A stretch of 64,000 nucleotides of DNA from Limnomonas spitsbergensis (taxonomy: Eukaryota; Chlorophyta; Chlorophyceae; Chlamydomonadales): assembly GCA_037349105.1 (NCBI GenBank), contig JAYJMM010000111.1, positions 2,456,001 to 2,520,000 of the forward strand, read 5' to 3'. Positions 10,593-22,500 of the stretch are shown in pieces (position 1 is the first letter of the stretch; every line of letters begins with the position of its first letter). The notes under the pieces are model-generated. The model was not told where the DNA came from and did no database searches. It worked only from the letters and a program-made list of their open reading frames with translations. The position numbers were made by a program, and so were the translations under genes.

Positions 10593-13500
10593 ATGAACCC
10601 CGCGAAGCGCAGCAAGGCTACTGCTGCTGCTCCTTCGATTCGCGGCACCGCAGCTCAGAAAAAGAAGACGGTCATTAACAGCCGTAAAGAGGATGCCGGT
10701 GAAAATGTACCGGAGCTCCAGCCCGGCAAGCGGGGGAAGAGGAAGGCTTTCGCTCTCGTCCCTGCCCCAGCCAACATGACCCCCGACGCGACCAAGCGCT
10801 CCGGAATTGAGGCCTACAGAGAGCACAATTCAAACTCAGGTTGGTCTCTCTCGCACGCATGCACCATGCATGCAGCAGCGATGCGAATGCATGAAGCAAG
10901 GCGCACTGGATCAATTCAACCTCAGGTCGGTCCGTACCAGTAGCTGCCATGCGCAATACATGGGGTAGGGCATGATTGCTCAGCCTAGACAGGAAGGACA
11001 TGCCAATTCTTGTCGGCGAAAATGCACTAATCTAGTCCAATGAAGCACGGCCACTTCCCATTCCCACTGGATCAGAATCGGTTCATCAGACATGTGCATG
11101 CATGCCACGTAAGGTTCACTTAGTCCAGGACGTAACCCAACATGTAGCCCAGACCCGAACATGAGCATGCGGCGGCGCCCAGCGCATGAACTTTTGGCCA
11201 GACCTGAACATGAACATGCGGCCCCGCCCAGAACATGAACTTTCAGCCCAGACCTGAACATGAACATGCGGCCCGCCCAGAACATGCGGCCCGGCCTAGC
11301 CCTGAAGGTTAGGGGTTCTGGGCCATGCCGAGGTGTGGCAAAAATACACGTTGCAATAATGTATGTAACAAGCTTAAGTTGCTGTCAAAGCACACTCACT
11401 TAAACCTTGGTGGCATAACACGTCGTTGTTGAGCTTCGTCGTTGAATATATAGTTATATACCCTGCTTCTTTTACTACCTGCTCATATTGCCTGTCCCCG
11501 CTCTTTGTTCCCACTGCCTGTTCATACTGCCTGTTCCCACTGCCTGTTCATACTGCCCGTTCATACTGCCTGTTCCCACTGCCTGTTCCCACTGCCTGTT
11601 CATACTGCCTGTTCATACTGCCTGTTCCCACTGACTGTCCAAGTGTCCATACTGCCTGTTCCCACTGCCTGTTTATACTGCCTGTTCCCACTGCCTGTTC
11701 ATACTGCCTGTTCCCACTGCCTGTTCATACTGCCTGTTCCCACTGCCTGTTCATACTGCCTGTTCCCACTGCCTGTTCATACAGCCTGTTCCCACTGCCT
11801 GTTCATACTGCCTGTTCCCACTGCCTTTCCATACTGCCTGTTCCCACTGCCTGTTCATACTGCCTGTTGTTCCCACTGCCTGTTCCCACTGCCTGTTCAT
11901 ACTGCCTGTTCCCACTGCCTGTTCCCACTGCCTGTTCATACTGCCTGTTCATACTGCCTGTTACCACTGCATGTTCCCACTGCCTGTTCATACTGCCTGT
12001 TACCACTGCCTGTTCATACTGCCTGTTACCACTGCCTGTTACCACTGCCTGTTCATACTGCCTGTTCCCACTACCTGTTCCCACTGCCTGTTCATACTAC
12101 CTGTTCATACTGCCTGTTCCCACTGCATGTTCCCACTACCTGTTCCCACTGCCTGTTCATACGACCTGTTCCCACTACCTGTTCATACTGCCTGTTCCCA
12201 CTGCCTGTTCCCACTGCCTGTTCCCACTACCTGTTCACGCTGCCTGTTCACACTGCCTGCGAGATCAAAGCAACCACCCACAGCTTTTTCGAAAGGGCCA
12301 GGCTGAGGGAACCTGTGGGCGACCTAGGAAGGCACGCTAGAAAGAAAATCACCTAGGATGTGTTGACGCCTCGGCCAGTGTTTCTTTTTCGTGACTCAGC
12401 TACATGTCAGCTACATTCCGGCCGCTGTCCAGAGGCCCCATTTATGGTCAGCCTCGCTGCTTTGGCCACCAGGTGTAGGCCAGCCCAGGCTTAGTCTTAA
12501 TAGGGCCTTTGGCAGCCGCTGGGCGGCCTGCCGAAGGTGGATTTGTAGCCAAAACAACACTGGCCTTGGATAATATTACAGCAGCCTTCCAACGCTGCCT
12601 TGCCAGCCTCCCAGCGCTTATTTTAGTTGTCGTTACAAAGTTGATGCAGCGCAAAGCATGCACCCAAAGCATTTTTTTAGTCCATGCTGTGCTGACTCCA
12701 AGGACCGCCAGGCGGTGAAACATTGGCCATGTGGGATCAAACCTTGAAAAGCCTGCGGCTCAGATCGGCGGCGTTGTGCACATCTTCAAAATAGGACCCT
12801 GCATGGTCTGCTTTGTCTGGGGCCAGTGGGTCAAGCAGCAGGGCTTGTTGCACCAGCCCCCCTTGGCCGAAGACAGTGATGCAGCTGAAATGTAGCTGTG
12901 GCACCAATCCTTCTCAGCCGAAGGCAGTGATGTAGCTGAAATGTAGCTGTGGCATGCTCAAGTACACACTGCTGATTTCCGTCCCTTCCCTGCCCCCCCA
13001 GCAATTCGAGTGCCTCCATACTTCAACCAACAAGAGGCAGTGGAGGTGGGTCGGTGCTCTCTGCCTTCCTGGAGTCCTGGGCCAGGGGCTACCACTGTTG
13101 ATTCTTTTGAGGGTCAGCTACATGTCAGCTACCTTCCTGCCTACAGCCGGGGGATGGCCTGGTGCGGCCTGCCCTGTCGCTTGGGCCACCAGCCGTGGGC
13201 CAGTCTTGGTTTATTCCCTTTGGCTCTGTGTTGGCTCCGTGGTAGCCTGTAAGAGGATAAATGCACGAAAGTGTCCGATTGTACAAATTGAGCTACCCTT
13301 TGTCGGAGTGGTAAAACACTCAGTCTTTGCATAGACCCCCAAAGGTGGTATCGCGCTCATTGAAACAAAACTGCACATGTTCAAAAAACAGTATGGCAGT
13401 TCACCTAGTGCTACCACTGCTACGGTTGAATGGTTGGCTTCCTTAATCCATGCCTCAGGGCGTATAGTTTATTGATTCATTTATTCAAAAACAGGAGACA

Positions 13501-16500
13501 TGTTTTGGTTTTGAGTCCACCAGTTGTTGCCGCCAACGGCCATATGGTGGCTGAACCCTGACCAGACCACGGGCTACGGCCGGCGGCCCAAGCAGCCCTT
13601 AAACATACACACCCACCACCATGCCCACCACCTCCTGCTCCACCTCCCTTACATATCCCATCCTCCCTGTTGAACTGGTACGACCCTTTGCAACTCCACC
13701 ACCTTCAACTCCTCCTCCCTTGCACCTGCCCCGCCTATTCTACCCCCTCCCGTCCCCCCTGCTCCTCCCCGTTCATCTTTTGCACCACCACCTCCCCCAC
13801 CTCCACCTGCTCCGCCTCCCTTCCAGATCCGGTCCTCCCTGTTGAACTGGTACGACCCTTTGCACCACCACCACCACCACCTCCGCCTCCACCCCCTTTG
13901 CACCACCTTCACCACCTCCCCCACCTCCCCCTGCTCCGCCTCCCTTCCAGATCCGGTCCTCCATGTTGAACTGGTACGACCCTTTGCACCACCACCACCA
14001 CCATCTCCGCCTCCACCCCCTTTGCACCACCTTCACCACCTCCCCCACCTCCCCCTGCTCCGCCTCCCTTCCAGATCCGGTCCTCCATGTTGAACTGGTA
14101 CGACCCTTTGCACCACCACCACCACCATCTCCGCCTCCACCCCCTTTGCACCACCTTCACCACCTCCCCCACCTCCCCCTGCTCCGCCTCCCTTCCAGAT
14201 CCGGTCCTCCATGTTGAACTGGTACGACCCTTTGCTCCACCACCACCACCACCTCCGCCTCCACCCCCTTTGCACCACCTTCACCACCTCCCCCACCTCC
14301 CCCTGCTCCGCCTTCCTTCCAGATCCGGTCCTCCCTGTTGAACTGGTACGACCCTTTGCTCCACCACCACCACCACCTCCGCCTCCACCCCCTTTGCACC
14401 ACCTTCACCACCTCCCCCACCTCCCCCTGCTCCGCCTCCCTTCCAGATCCGGTCCTCCCTGTTGAACTGGTACGACCCTTTGCACCACCACCACCACCAT
14501 CTCCGCCTCCACCCCCTTTGCACCACCTTCACCACCTCCCCCACCTCCCCCTGCTCCGCCTCCCTTCCAGATCCGGTCCTCCATGTTGAACTGGTACGAC
14601 CCTTTGCTCCACCACCACCACCACCTCCGCCTCCACCCCCTTTGCACCACCTTCACCACCTCCCCCACCTCCCCCTGCTCCGCCTCCCTTCCAGATCCGG
14701 TCCTCCATGTTGAACTGGTACGACCCTTTGCTCCACCACCACCACCACCTCCGCCTCCACCCCCTTTGCACCACCTTCACCACCTCCCCCACCTCCCCCT
14801 GCTCCGCCTCCCTTCCAGATCCGGTCCTCCCTGTTGAACTGGTACGACCCTTTGCTCCACCACCACCACCACCTCCGCCTCCACCCCCTTTGCACCACCT
14901 TCACCACCTCCCCCACCTCCCCCTGCTCCGCCTTCCTTCCAGATCCGGTCCTCCCTGTTGAACTGGTACGACCCTTTGCTCCACCACCACCACCACCTCC
15001 GCCTCCACCCCCTTTGCACCACCTTCACCACCTCCCCCACCTCCCCCTGCTCCGCCTCCCTTCCAGATCCGGTCCTCCCTGTTGAACTGGTACGACCCTT
15101 TGCACCACCACCACCACCATCTCCGCCTCCACCCCCTTTGCACCACCTTCACCACCTCCCCCACCTCCCCCTGCTCCGCCTCCCTTCCAGATCCGGTCCT
15201 CCATGTTGAACTGGTACGACCCTTTGCTCCACCACCACCACCACCTCCGCCTCCACCCCCTTTGCACCACCTTCACCACCTCCCCCACCTCCCCCTGCTC
15301 CGCCTCCCTTCCAGATCCGGTCCTCCATGTTGAACTGGTACGACCCTTTGCTCCACCACCACCACCACCTCCGCCTCCACCCCCTTTGCACCACCTTCAC
15401 CACCTCCCCCACCTCCCCCTGCTCCGCCTCCCTTCCAGATCCGGTCCTCCATGTTGAACTGGTACGACCCTTTGCTCCACCACCACCACCACCTCCGCCT
15501 CCACCCCCTTTGCACCACCTTCACCACCTCCCCCACCTCCCCCTGCTCCGCCTTCCTTCCAGATCCGGTCCTCCCTGTTGAACTGGTACGACACTGTGCA
15601 TCGGGTTTTGCCCTGGCGGCGAACGCCACACTCAAAGAAACTGGAGACCAAGGCAGTAGCTTCGGAGCCGGCGGCTGCCCCAGCTTCAGATGACCTTGAT
15701 GAGCAGGAGTTTGCGTACTATGTCTGGGTGTCTGAAATAATGCTGCAGCAGACACAGGTGTGTGTGTGGGCGGGTAGGGTGCATGGGTTCAGAGATGATC
15801 TTGTAGCAGACACAGGTGTGTGTGTGTGGGGGGGGGGTGGGGGGGTGGGTGGGTGTGGGCGTGTGTTTGTGTGTGCGTGTGTCGGCAGGTAGGGTGCATG
15901 GGGTCTGAGATAACATTGTAGCAGACACAGATGTGTGTGTGTGTGTGTCGACGGGTAGGCTGCATGGGGTCTGAGATAATATTGTAGCAGACACAGATGT
16001 GTATGTGTGTGTGTGTGTGTGTGTGTGTCGACGGGTAGGGTAATATTGTCGCAGGCACAGGTGTGTGTGTGGGGGGTTCATTATGTAGAATGCATGGGTG
16101 CCTACGATAGTGTTGTAGCATAGACAGATGCCTGTATGTGGGCGTGTCGAGTGCATGGATAGCGTTGCAGCAGACACATGTGCGTGTGGGTAGGTGGGTA
16201 GGGGGCTTGGGCGCATAGGTGTATGAGGTTAAGTTGTAGCCGACACTGGTGCATGTGTTGGTAGGTGGGTGGGTTGGGGCCTTGGATGCCTGGAATTCTA
16301 ATATAATATTGTGGCAGGCACAGGTGTGTGTGGGAGGGGGCATGTCGGGTGCGCGGGTATTTAAGATAATGTTGTAGCAGACACGTGTGTGTGGGGGGGG
16401 GAGGGGGTGGGGAGGGGGCATGGAGACATGGATGTCGGAGGGAATGTTGTATCAGACACACGTGTGGGCGCTTGGGTGGACGAATGCCGGAGGTGAATAT

Positions 16501-19500
16501 ATAATGCTGCAGCAGACACAGATGTGGGTTCACGCGCCTGCATCTGTGCCAAGCCAGGATCATGGCTGCTTGCATGCCCGCATTCGAGCCAAGCCGGGGC
16601 CATGCCTGCCTCCGAGCTGGGCCGTAACGATGTGCACCTGCGAGCTGAGCTGGGATCAAGCCTGGCTGGGATCAAGCCTGGCTGGGACCATATGCGCCTG
16701 AGAGCCATGCCAGCATTCATGCCTAGCTGCGACCATGCGCGCCTGTCTGCCAGGATCATGCATCTGTGCGCCTGCGAGCCATGCCAGAATCATGCATGTG
16801 TGCGTGCATTAGTGCGAAGCCATGACCATGCGTGCCATTTGTCTTTTAAGTGAGCTGCCCTGCACATAGCGACTTCCGTGCCATATTTTATCGGGTTCAG
16901 GGGGTTGTGTTGAACCTGCGATCTGCCAAGAGCAGTTGGCTACAGCGGAAAGGAATGTGCTTCAGATTGAAAATCTTCAAAACAAAAAGAAAAGGCAGGT
17001 GGCTACAGTGAATGTATACGTATACGTAGGCCTTCAGTGACGTTGCTCTCTCACTTGACAAACGGAGCACAAGAAATGTGCCTTAAATTGTTTCTTCAAA
17101 AAAATTACTGCAGGTGGCCACTGTGATCCCGTATTTCAACAAGTGGGTTGCCAAGTGGCCGTCAGTCGAGGACCTTGCAGCCGCCTCAGTCGAGGACGTC
17201 AACGCAATGTGGGCTGGTCTAGGCTACTACAGGTGAGATTTACTGAGGGGTGGAGGGTGTGTGGCTTGAGGGCGGTGCTATGTGCGGGTGATTGTGATGT
17301 ATTTTCGAAATCATGTCAGTTATGAAGTTGCCTTGCAGGGTTAAAGTAGCTGTGCCTGCCTTCAAAATACGGTGATTAAAACTCAGGTACGTAATTCAGC
17401 CACCGTAAGGACCTTTACCGGCACAGCATTGCTTGAGGGGATGTAGAGGGACTGAGGTGGCTGGTGGGGCTGAATCCCCTTTTTCAGGCTGTCTCTGGCA
17501 TCGACATTTTCATTTTGTTTCATGGCGGTGTGCAAGCGGGCATGCCGTTCACTGTTCATACATATGCACAGTATGTGTGCGCTGTTCACACTGTTCATAC
17601 ATATCCGCGGTATGTGTGCACTGTTCACACTGGTCATACAGATCTGCGGTATGTGTGGCACTGTACACGCTGTGTTCCAACTTGCTCTCACGGTAGTTAG
17701 TGTGCAGTCAAGCATTATGTTCACACTGTTGGTACAGATTCACCAGCTGTGTGCGCTGCTTTCGCTGTTTTTCAAGCCGCTTCACGGTGGTCTCCATGCT
17801 GGCAGGCACATCCTATCTGCTGACTGGGCCAAGTTTGTACGTGGAGTCTACCGTTAGCCCTAAACCTTGACTGCTTCATGGTGGCCTGTGTGTAGGCGGG
17901 CACGCTATCTTCTGGACGGCGCAAAGTTTGTAAGCGGATCCTTGTTGGGCGAGTTCCCTCGTGAAGCCAGCAAACTGCTGGACATCCCAGGTATGCCAAT
18001 GGGGCTTACGTGGTGGAGGCGAAATGAATGGGAAGGTGCATGGTGAGGTGTGCATGGTGGGGGACGTACGATGGCATGTGCATGGTGGGGTGTGCATGGT
18101 GAGATGTGCATGGTGGGGGTGTGCATGGTGGGGATGTGCATGGTGGGTGTGCACGGTGGGGGTGTGCATGGTGGGTGGGTGCATGGTGGGTGGGTGCATG
18201 GGGGGGACGCATGATGGCGTGTGCATAGTGGGTGTGTGCGTGGTGGGGTGCATGGTAGGGGACGCATGATCGCGTGTGCATGGCAGGGGTGCATGATTGC
18301 ATGTGCATGGTAGGGCGTGTGTGTGCATGGTGGTTGTGAACAGTGGATTTTATCCTGTGGGTGTCATGGTAGAGGAGGGTTGGAAGTGTGAGGTGAAAGT
18401 GGTGTGTGGTGGAGTTGCATAGTGGGAGGTGCGTGGTGGGGGACGTTGAAGATGGTGCATGGTGGGAGGTGCATTGTGGGGGAGGGGTGGAAGGGTGGGA
18501 TGAAGGTGGTGCTTGCAATGAGGAGGTGCGTGATGTGGGAGGGGTGGAAGGGTGGTGGTGCATTGTGGGAAGGTGGTGCATGGTGGGAGGTGCATTGTGG
18601 GGGAGGGGTGGATGGGTGGGATGAAGGTGGTGCTTGCAATAAGGAGGTGCGTGATGTGGGAGGGATGGAAGGGTGGGGAAAATGTAATGCATGGTTAGGC
18701 ATGGGGGTGAGGTGCACGGTGGAGGATGCATGGTGGGATGTGCATGATGGGGGATGCATGTTGAGGGAGCATGCAGCTCATGCAGCCATGCAGCTTGTGT
18801 AGCCATGCAGATCATGCAGCCATACACCTCATGCAGCCACGCAACTCATGCGCCTCATGCAACCCATACAGCTCATGCAGCCACGCAGCTCATGCCGCCA
18901 CGCAGCTCATGCAGTGACGCAGCTCATGCAGCCACGTAGCTCATGCAGCCCATACAGCTCGTGCAGCCACGCAGCTCATGCAGCCACGCAGCTCATGCAG
19001 TCCATACAGCTCATGCAGCCACGCAGCTCATGCAGCCACGCAGCTCGTGCAGCCACGCAGCTCATGCACCCACGCAGCTCATACATCTCATGCAGCCAAG
19101 CAGCTCATACAGCCACGCAGCTCATGCAGCGACGCAGCTCATACAGCTATGCAGCTCATACATCTCATGCAGCCAAGCAGCTCATGCAGCCCATGCAGCC
19201 CATGCACCTCATTCACCTCATTCTCCTCATGTAGCCATGAAGCTTTTGCACCTGATGTCCCGACTTCCCTCTCTCCTGCCAGGAGTTGGACCCTATACCT
19301 CCGCAGCCGTGGCCTCCATCGCCTTCAATGAGCCTGCAGCCGCAGTTGACGGAAACGTGATCCGCGTTGTCTCCCGCTTGCGAGCGCTGGCGGGTGATCC
19401 CACCAAACTCAGCCAGGTGAACCCAGGCGGCTCTAAACCCTAAACCCTAATCACTAAACACTAAACACCGCATATTCCATAGAGCTCCAATGCACGCATT

Positions 19501-22500
19501 TCATTTTGTGTTGTGCAAATGCGCCGTCGTTCAGAAATCGTGGTAGTAATTACAGTCCTTTGCTGGTGAATGTAGCTGAACTTGCCTTGAAATTACAGTG
19601 GATGAAATTCAGCCGCGCAATGCAGCCATTGTAAGGTCCGTAATCGGCACAGCGCTGACTCCAAAGCCTGTTTTAGTAAGAAAGAGAGAAAACGCCTTAG
19701 CGTGTCTTAGGGGATACGACATTTGAAATGCCGTACACCGGGCCTTTTTCATGTGGGCCTGGCTTGTGTTTTTTGCAGTGGTCACCGCATCACTTTCAGC
19801 TACATGTCAGCTTAACTGTGGCCTACGGCCACCAGCCCCTGGCTTGACTATCCCTGTTGCTCGGGCCTCCGGCTGGAGGCCGGTCCAAGTTTGGTGTCAA
19901 TCAGCCCAGGGGTGGCCGCAGCAGGGCCCTTCAAAGGTGGTTGAAGAACCACTAAAAAACACTGGGCCTGGCCAGCTGTGGGGGGCTTCCAGGTGGCTAC
20001 TAGGAGAGCTAGCCTCAACGGGCAAAGTTGGGGCAGCGTAGCGCACAAGCCTGAAGGATTTCGGGGCCATACTGTGTGTCCTGCCGAACCCTGCCCCTCG
20101 ATGTGTACATCAAATAATAAAGGGACTTCCTCGGGGACTCCTCTGGGTGTGACGAGTGGGTGTGACGAGTAGGACTGGCCTGCCTCCTGGCCTGCCTCCT
20201 GCCTCCTGGCCTGCCTCCTGGCCTGCATCCTCGGGGATTCCTCTGGGTGTGACGAGCGGGTTTGTTCTGCACCATGTGTCTCACTGATGTGTACACATTT
20301 GATTGTGTAAACCTGGATCGTGTGTATCTCTTGTACCTCATGTGTACCTCGTGTACCTCATGTGTACCTTTGTTATGTATACCTGCATCATGTGTACCTC
20401 GACCAACTACATGGTTGCTGTTGGTAAGCCCTAAACCCCAAGCCCCATTCTCCAAACCCCTTCAACTCCTATGCCAACTAGGCGCATGCTGCGATGGCTG
20501 AGGAGATGCTCGACGGTGATCGACCGGGATGCTTCAACCAGGCAGTCATGGAGCTGGGAGCGACGGTATGCCGCCCGGTGAACCCCAGCTGCTCCGAGTG
20601 CCCTGTCAAGCATAGCTGCATGGCCCACCAAGAGCTGCAGGTCGGTATGTAGGGTGCAGGGTTGAGAATTTAGGCAGCTGGGTGCGGGACTGTGTGCCAC
20701 ACTGTCAACCCCAGCTGCTCCGAGTGCCCTGTCAAGCACAGCTGCATGGCCCATCAAGAGCTGCAGGTCGGTATGTAGGGTGCAGGGTTGAGGATTTAGG
20801 CAGCTGGGTGCGGGACTGTGTGCCACACTGTCAACCCCAGCTGCTCCGAGTGCCCTGTCAAGCACAGCTACATGGCCCACCAAGAGCTGCAGGTCGGTAT
20901 GTAGGGTGCAGGGTTGAGGATTTAGGCAGCTGGGTGCGGGACTGTGTGCCACACTGTCAACCCCAGCTGCTCCGAGTGCCCTGTCAAGCACAGCTGCATG
21001 GCCCATCAAGAGCTGCAGGTCGGTATGTAGGGTGCAGGGTTGAGGATTTAGGCAGCTGGGTGCGGGACTGTGTGCCACACTGTCAACCCCAGCTGCTCCG
21101 AGTGCCCTGTCAAGCACAGCTACATGGCCCACCAAGAGGTGCAGGGCAGTGTGTAGGGTGCAGGGTTGAGGGTTTAGGAAGATATGCAGCTGGGGGCGGG
21201 ATTGTTTGCCACACCCTCAACCCCAGCTGCTCTGAGTGCCCTGTTAAGCACAGCTACATGTCTAACTGGGGGCTGGAGTTACGTCCATGCTCTCACCCTA
21301 AACCCTAAACCCTCCTGGTGCCACACTCATCCACACCCATTCACACCCGTTTCGCGTATGCTGGCATACTTCGATATACACCCACTCCCTGGCATACGTC
21401 TGTGCAACATTGAAGACGCGCCTCTGCTCATACCCATTCACACCCATCCACACATATTCACACTCGTTCACACCCATTCGACTAGTGCATGCGTACTTGG
21501 ATTTACACTTGCCACTCCTTGGCACGAACCTGTGCGATGTAGAAGAGGCACCTCTGTTCATGCCCATTCACACTCATCCACACTCATTTACACTCATTCA
21601 CACCCATTCAGCTTGTGCAGGCGTACTTGGATGCACACCCGCCACTCCCTGGCACGAACCTGTGCGACATAGTAGAGGCACCTCTGCTCATACCCATTGA
21701 CACCCATTTGGCTTGTGCAGGCGTACTTGGATGTACACCCGCCACTCCCTGGCACGAACCTGTGCGACATAGTAGTGGCACCTCTGTTCATACCCATTCA
21801 CACTCATTCACACCCATTTGGCTTGTGCAAGCGTACTTGGATGTACACCCGCCACTCCCTGGCACGAACCTGTGCGACATAGAAGAGGCACCTCTGCTCA
21901 TACCCATTCACACTCATTCACACCCATTTGGCTTGTGCAGGCGTACTTGGATGTACACCCGCCACTCCCTGGCACGAACCTGTGCGACATAGAAGAGGCA
22001 CCTCTGCTCATACCCATTCACACTCATTCACACCCATTTGGCTTGTGCAGGCGTACTTGGATGTACACCCGCCACTCCCTGGCACGAACCTGTGCGACAT
22101 AGAAGAGGCACCTCTGGTGACGCGGTATCCGGGGAAGAAGGTGGGCAATGGGGACATTTGCGGAATGTGTAACATGTCACAGACGTGGCATGTGTGGCAA
22201 CTGGGGGGCATATGTGGAATGTGTGGCAACTGGGGGGCACGTGTGGAATGTGTAGCAACTGGGGGGCATGTGTGGAATGTGTAGCAACTGGGGGGCACGT
22301 GTGGAATGTGTAGCAACTGGGGGGCACGTGTGGAATGTGTAGCAACTGGGGGGCATGAGTGGAATGTGTAGCAACTGGGGGGCACGTGTGGAATGTGTAG
22401 CAACTGGGGGTATGTGTGGAATGTGTGGCAACTGGGGGGCACGTGTGGAATGTGTAGCAACTGGGGGGCATGTGTGGAATGTGTGGCAACTGGGGGGCAT

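Noticed and set aside
11426..12340. 300-codon cysteine-rich frame
   Set aside because: Translation of the CTGCCTGTTC minisatellite; a second forward frame is equally open.
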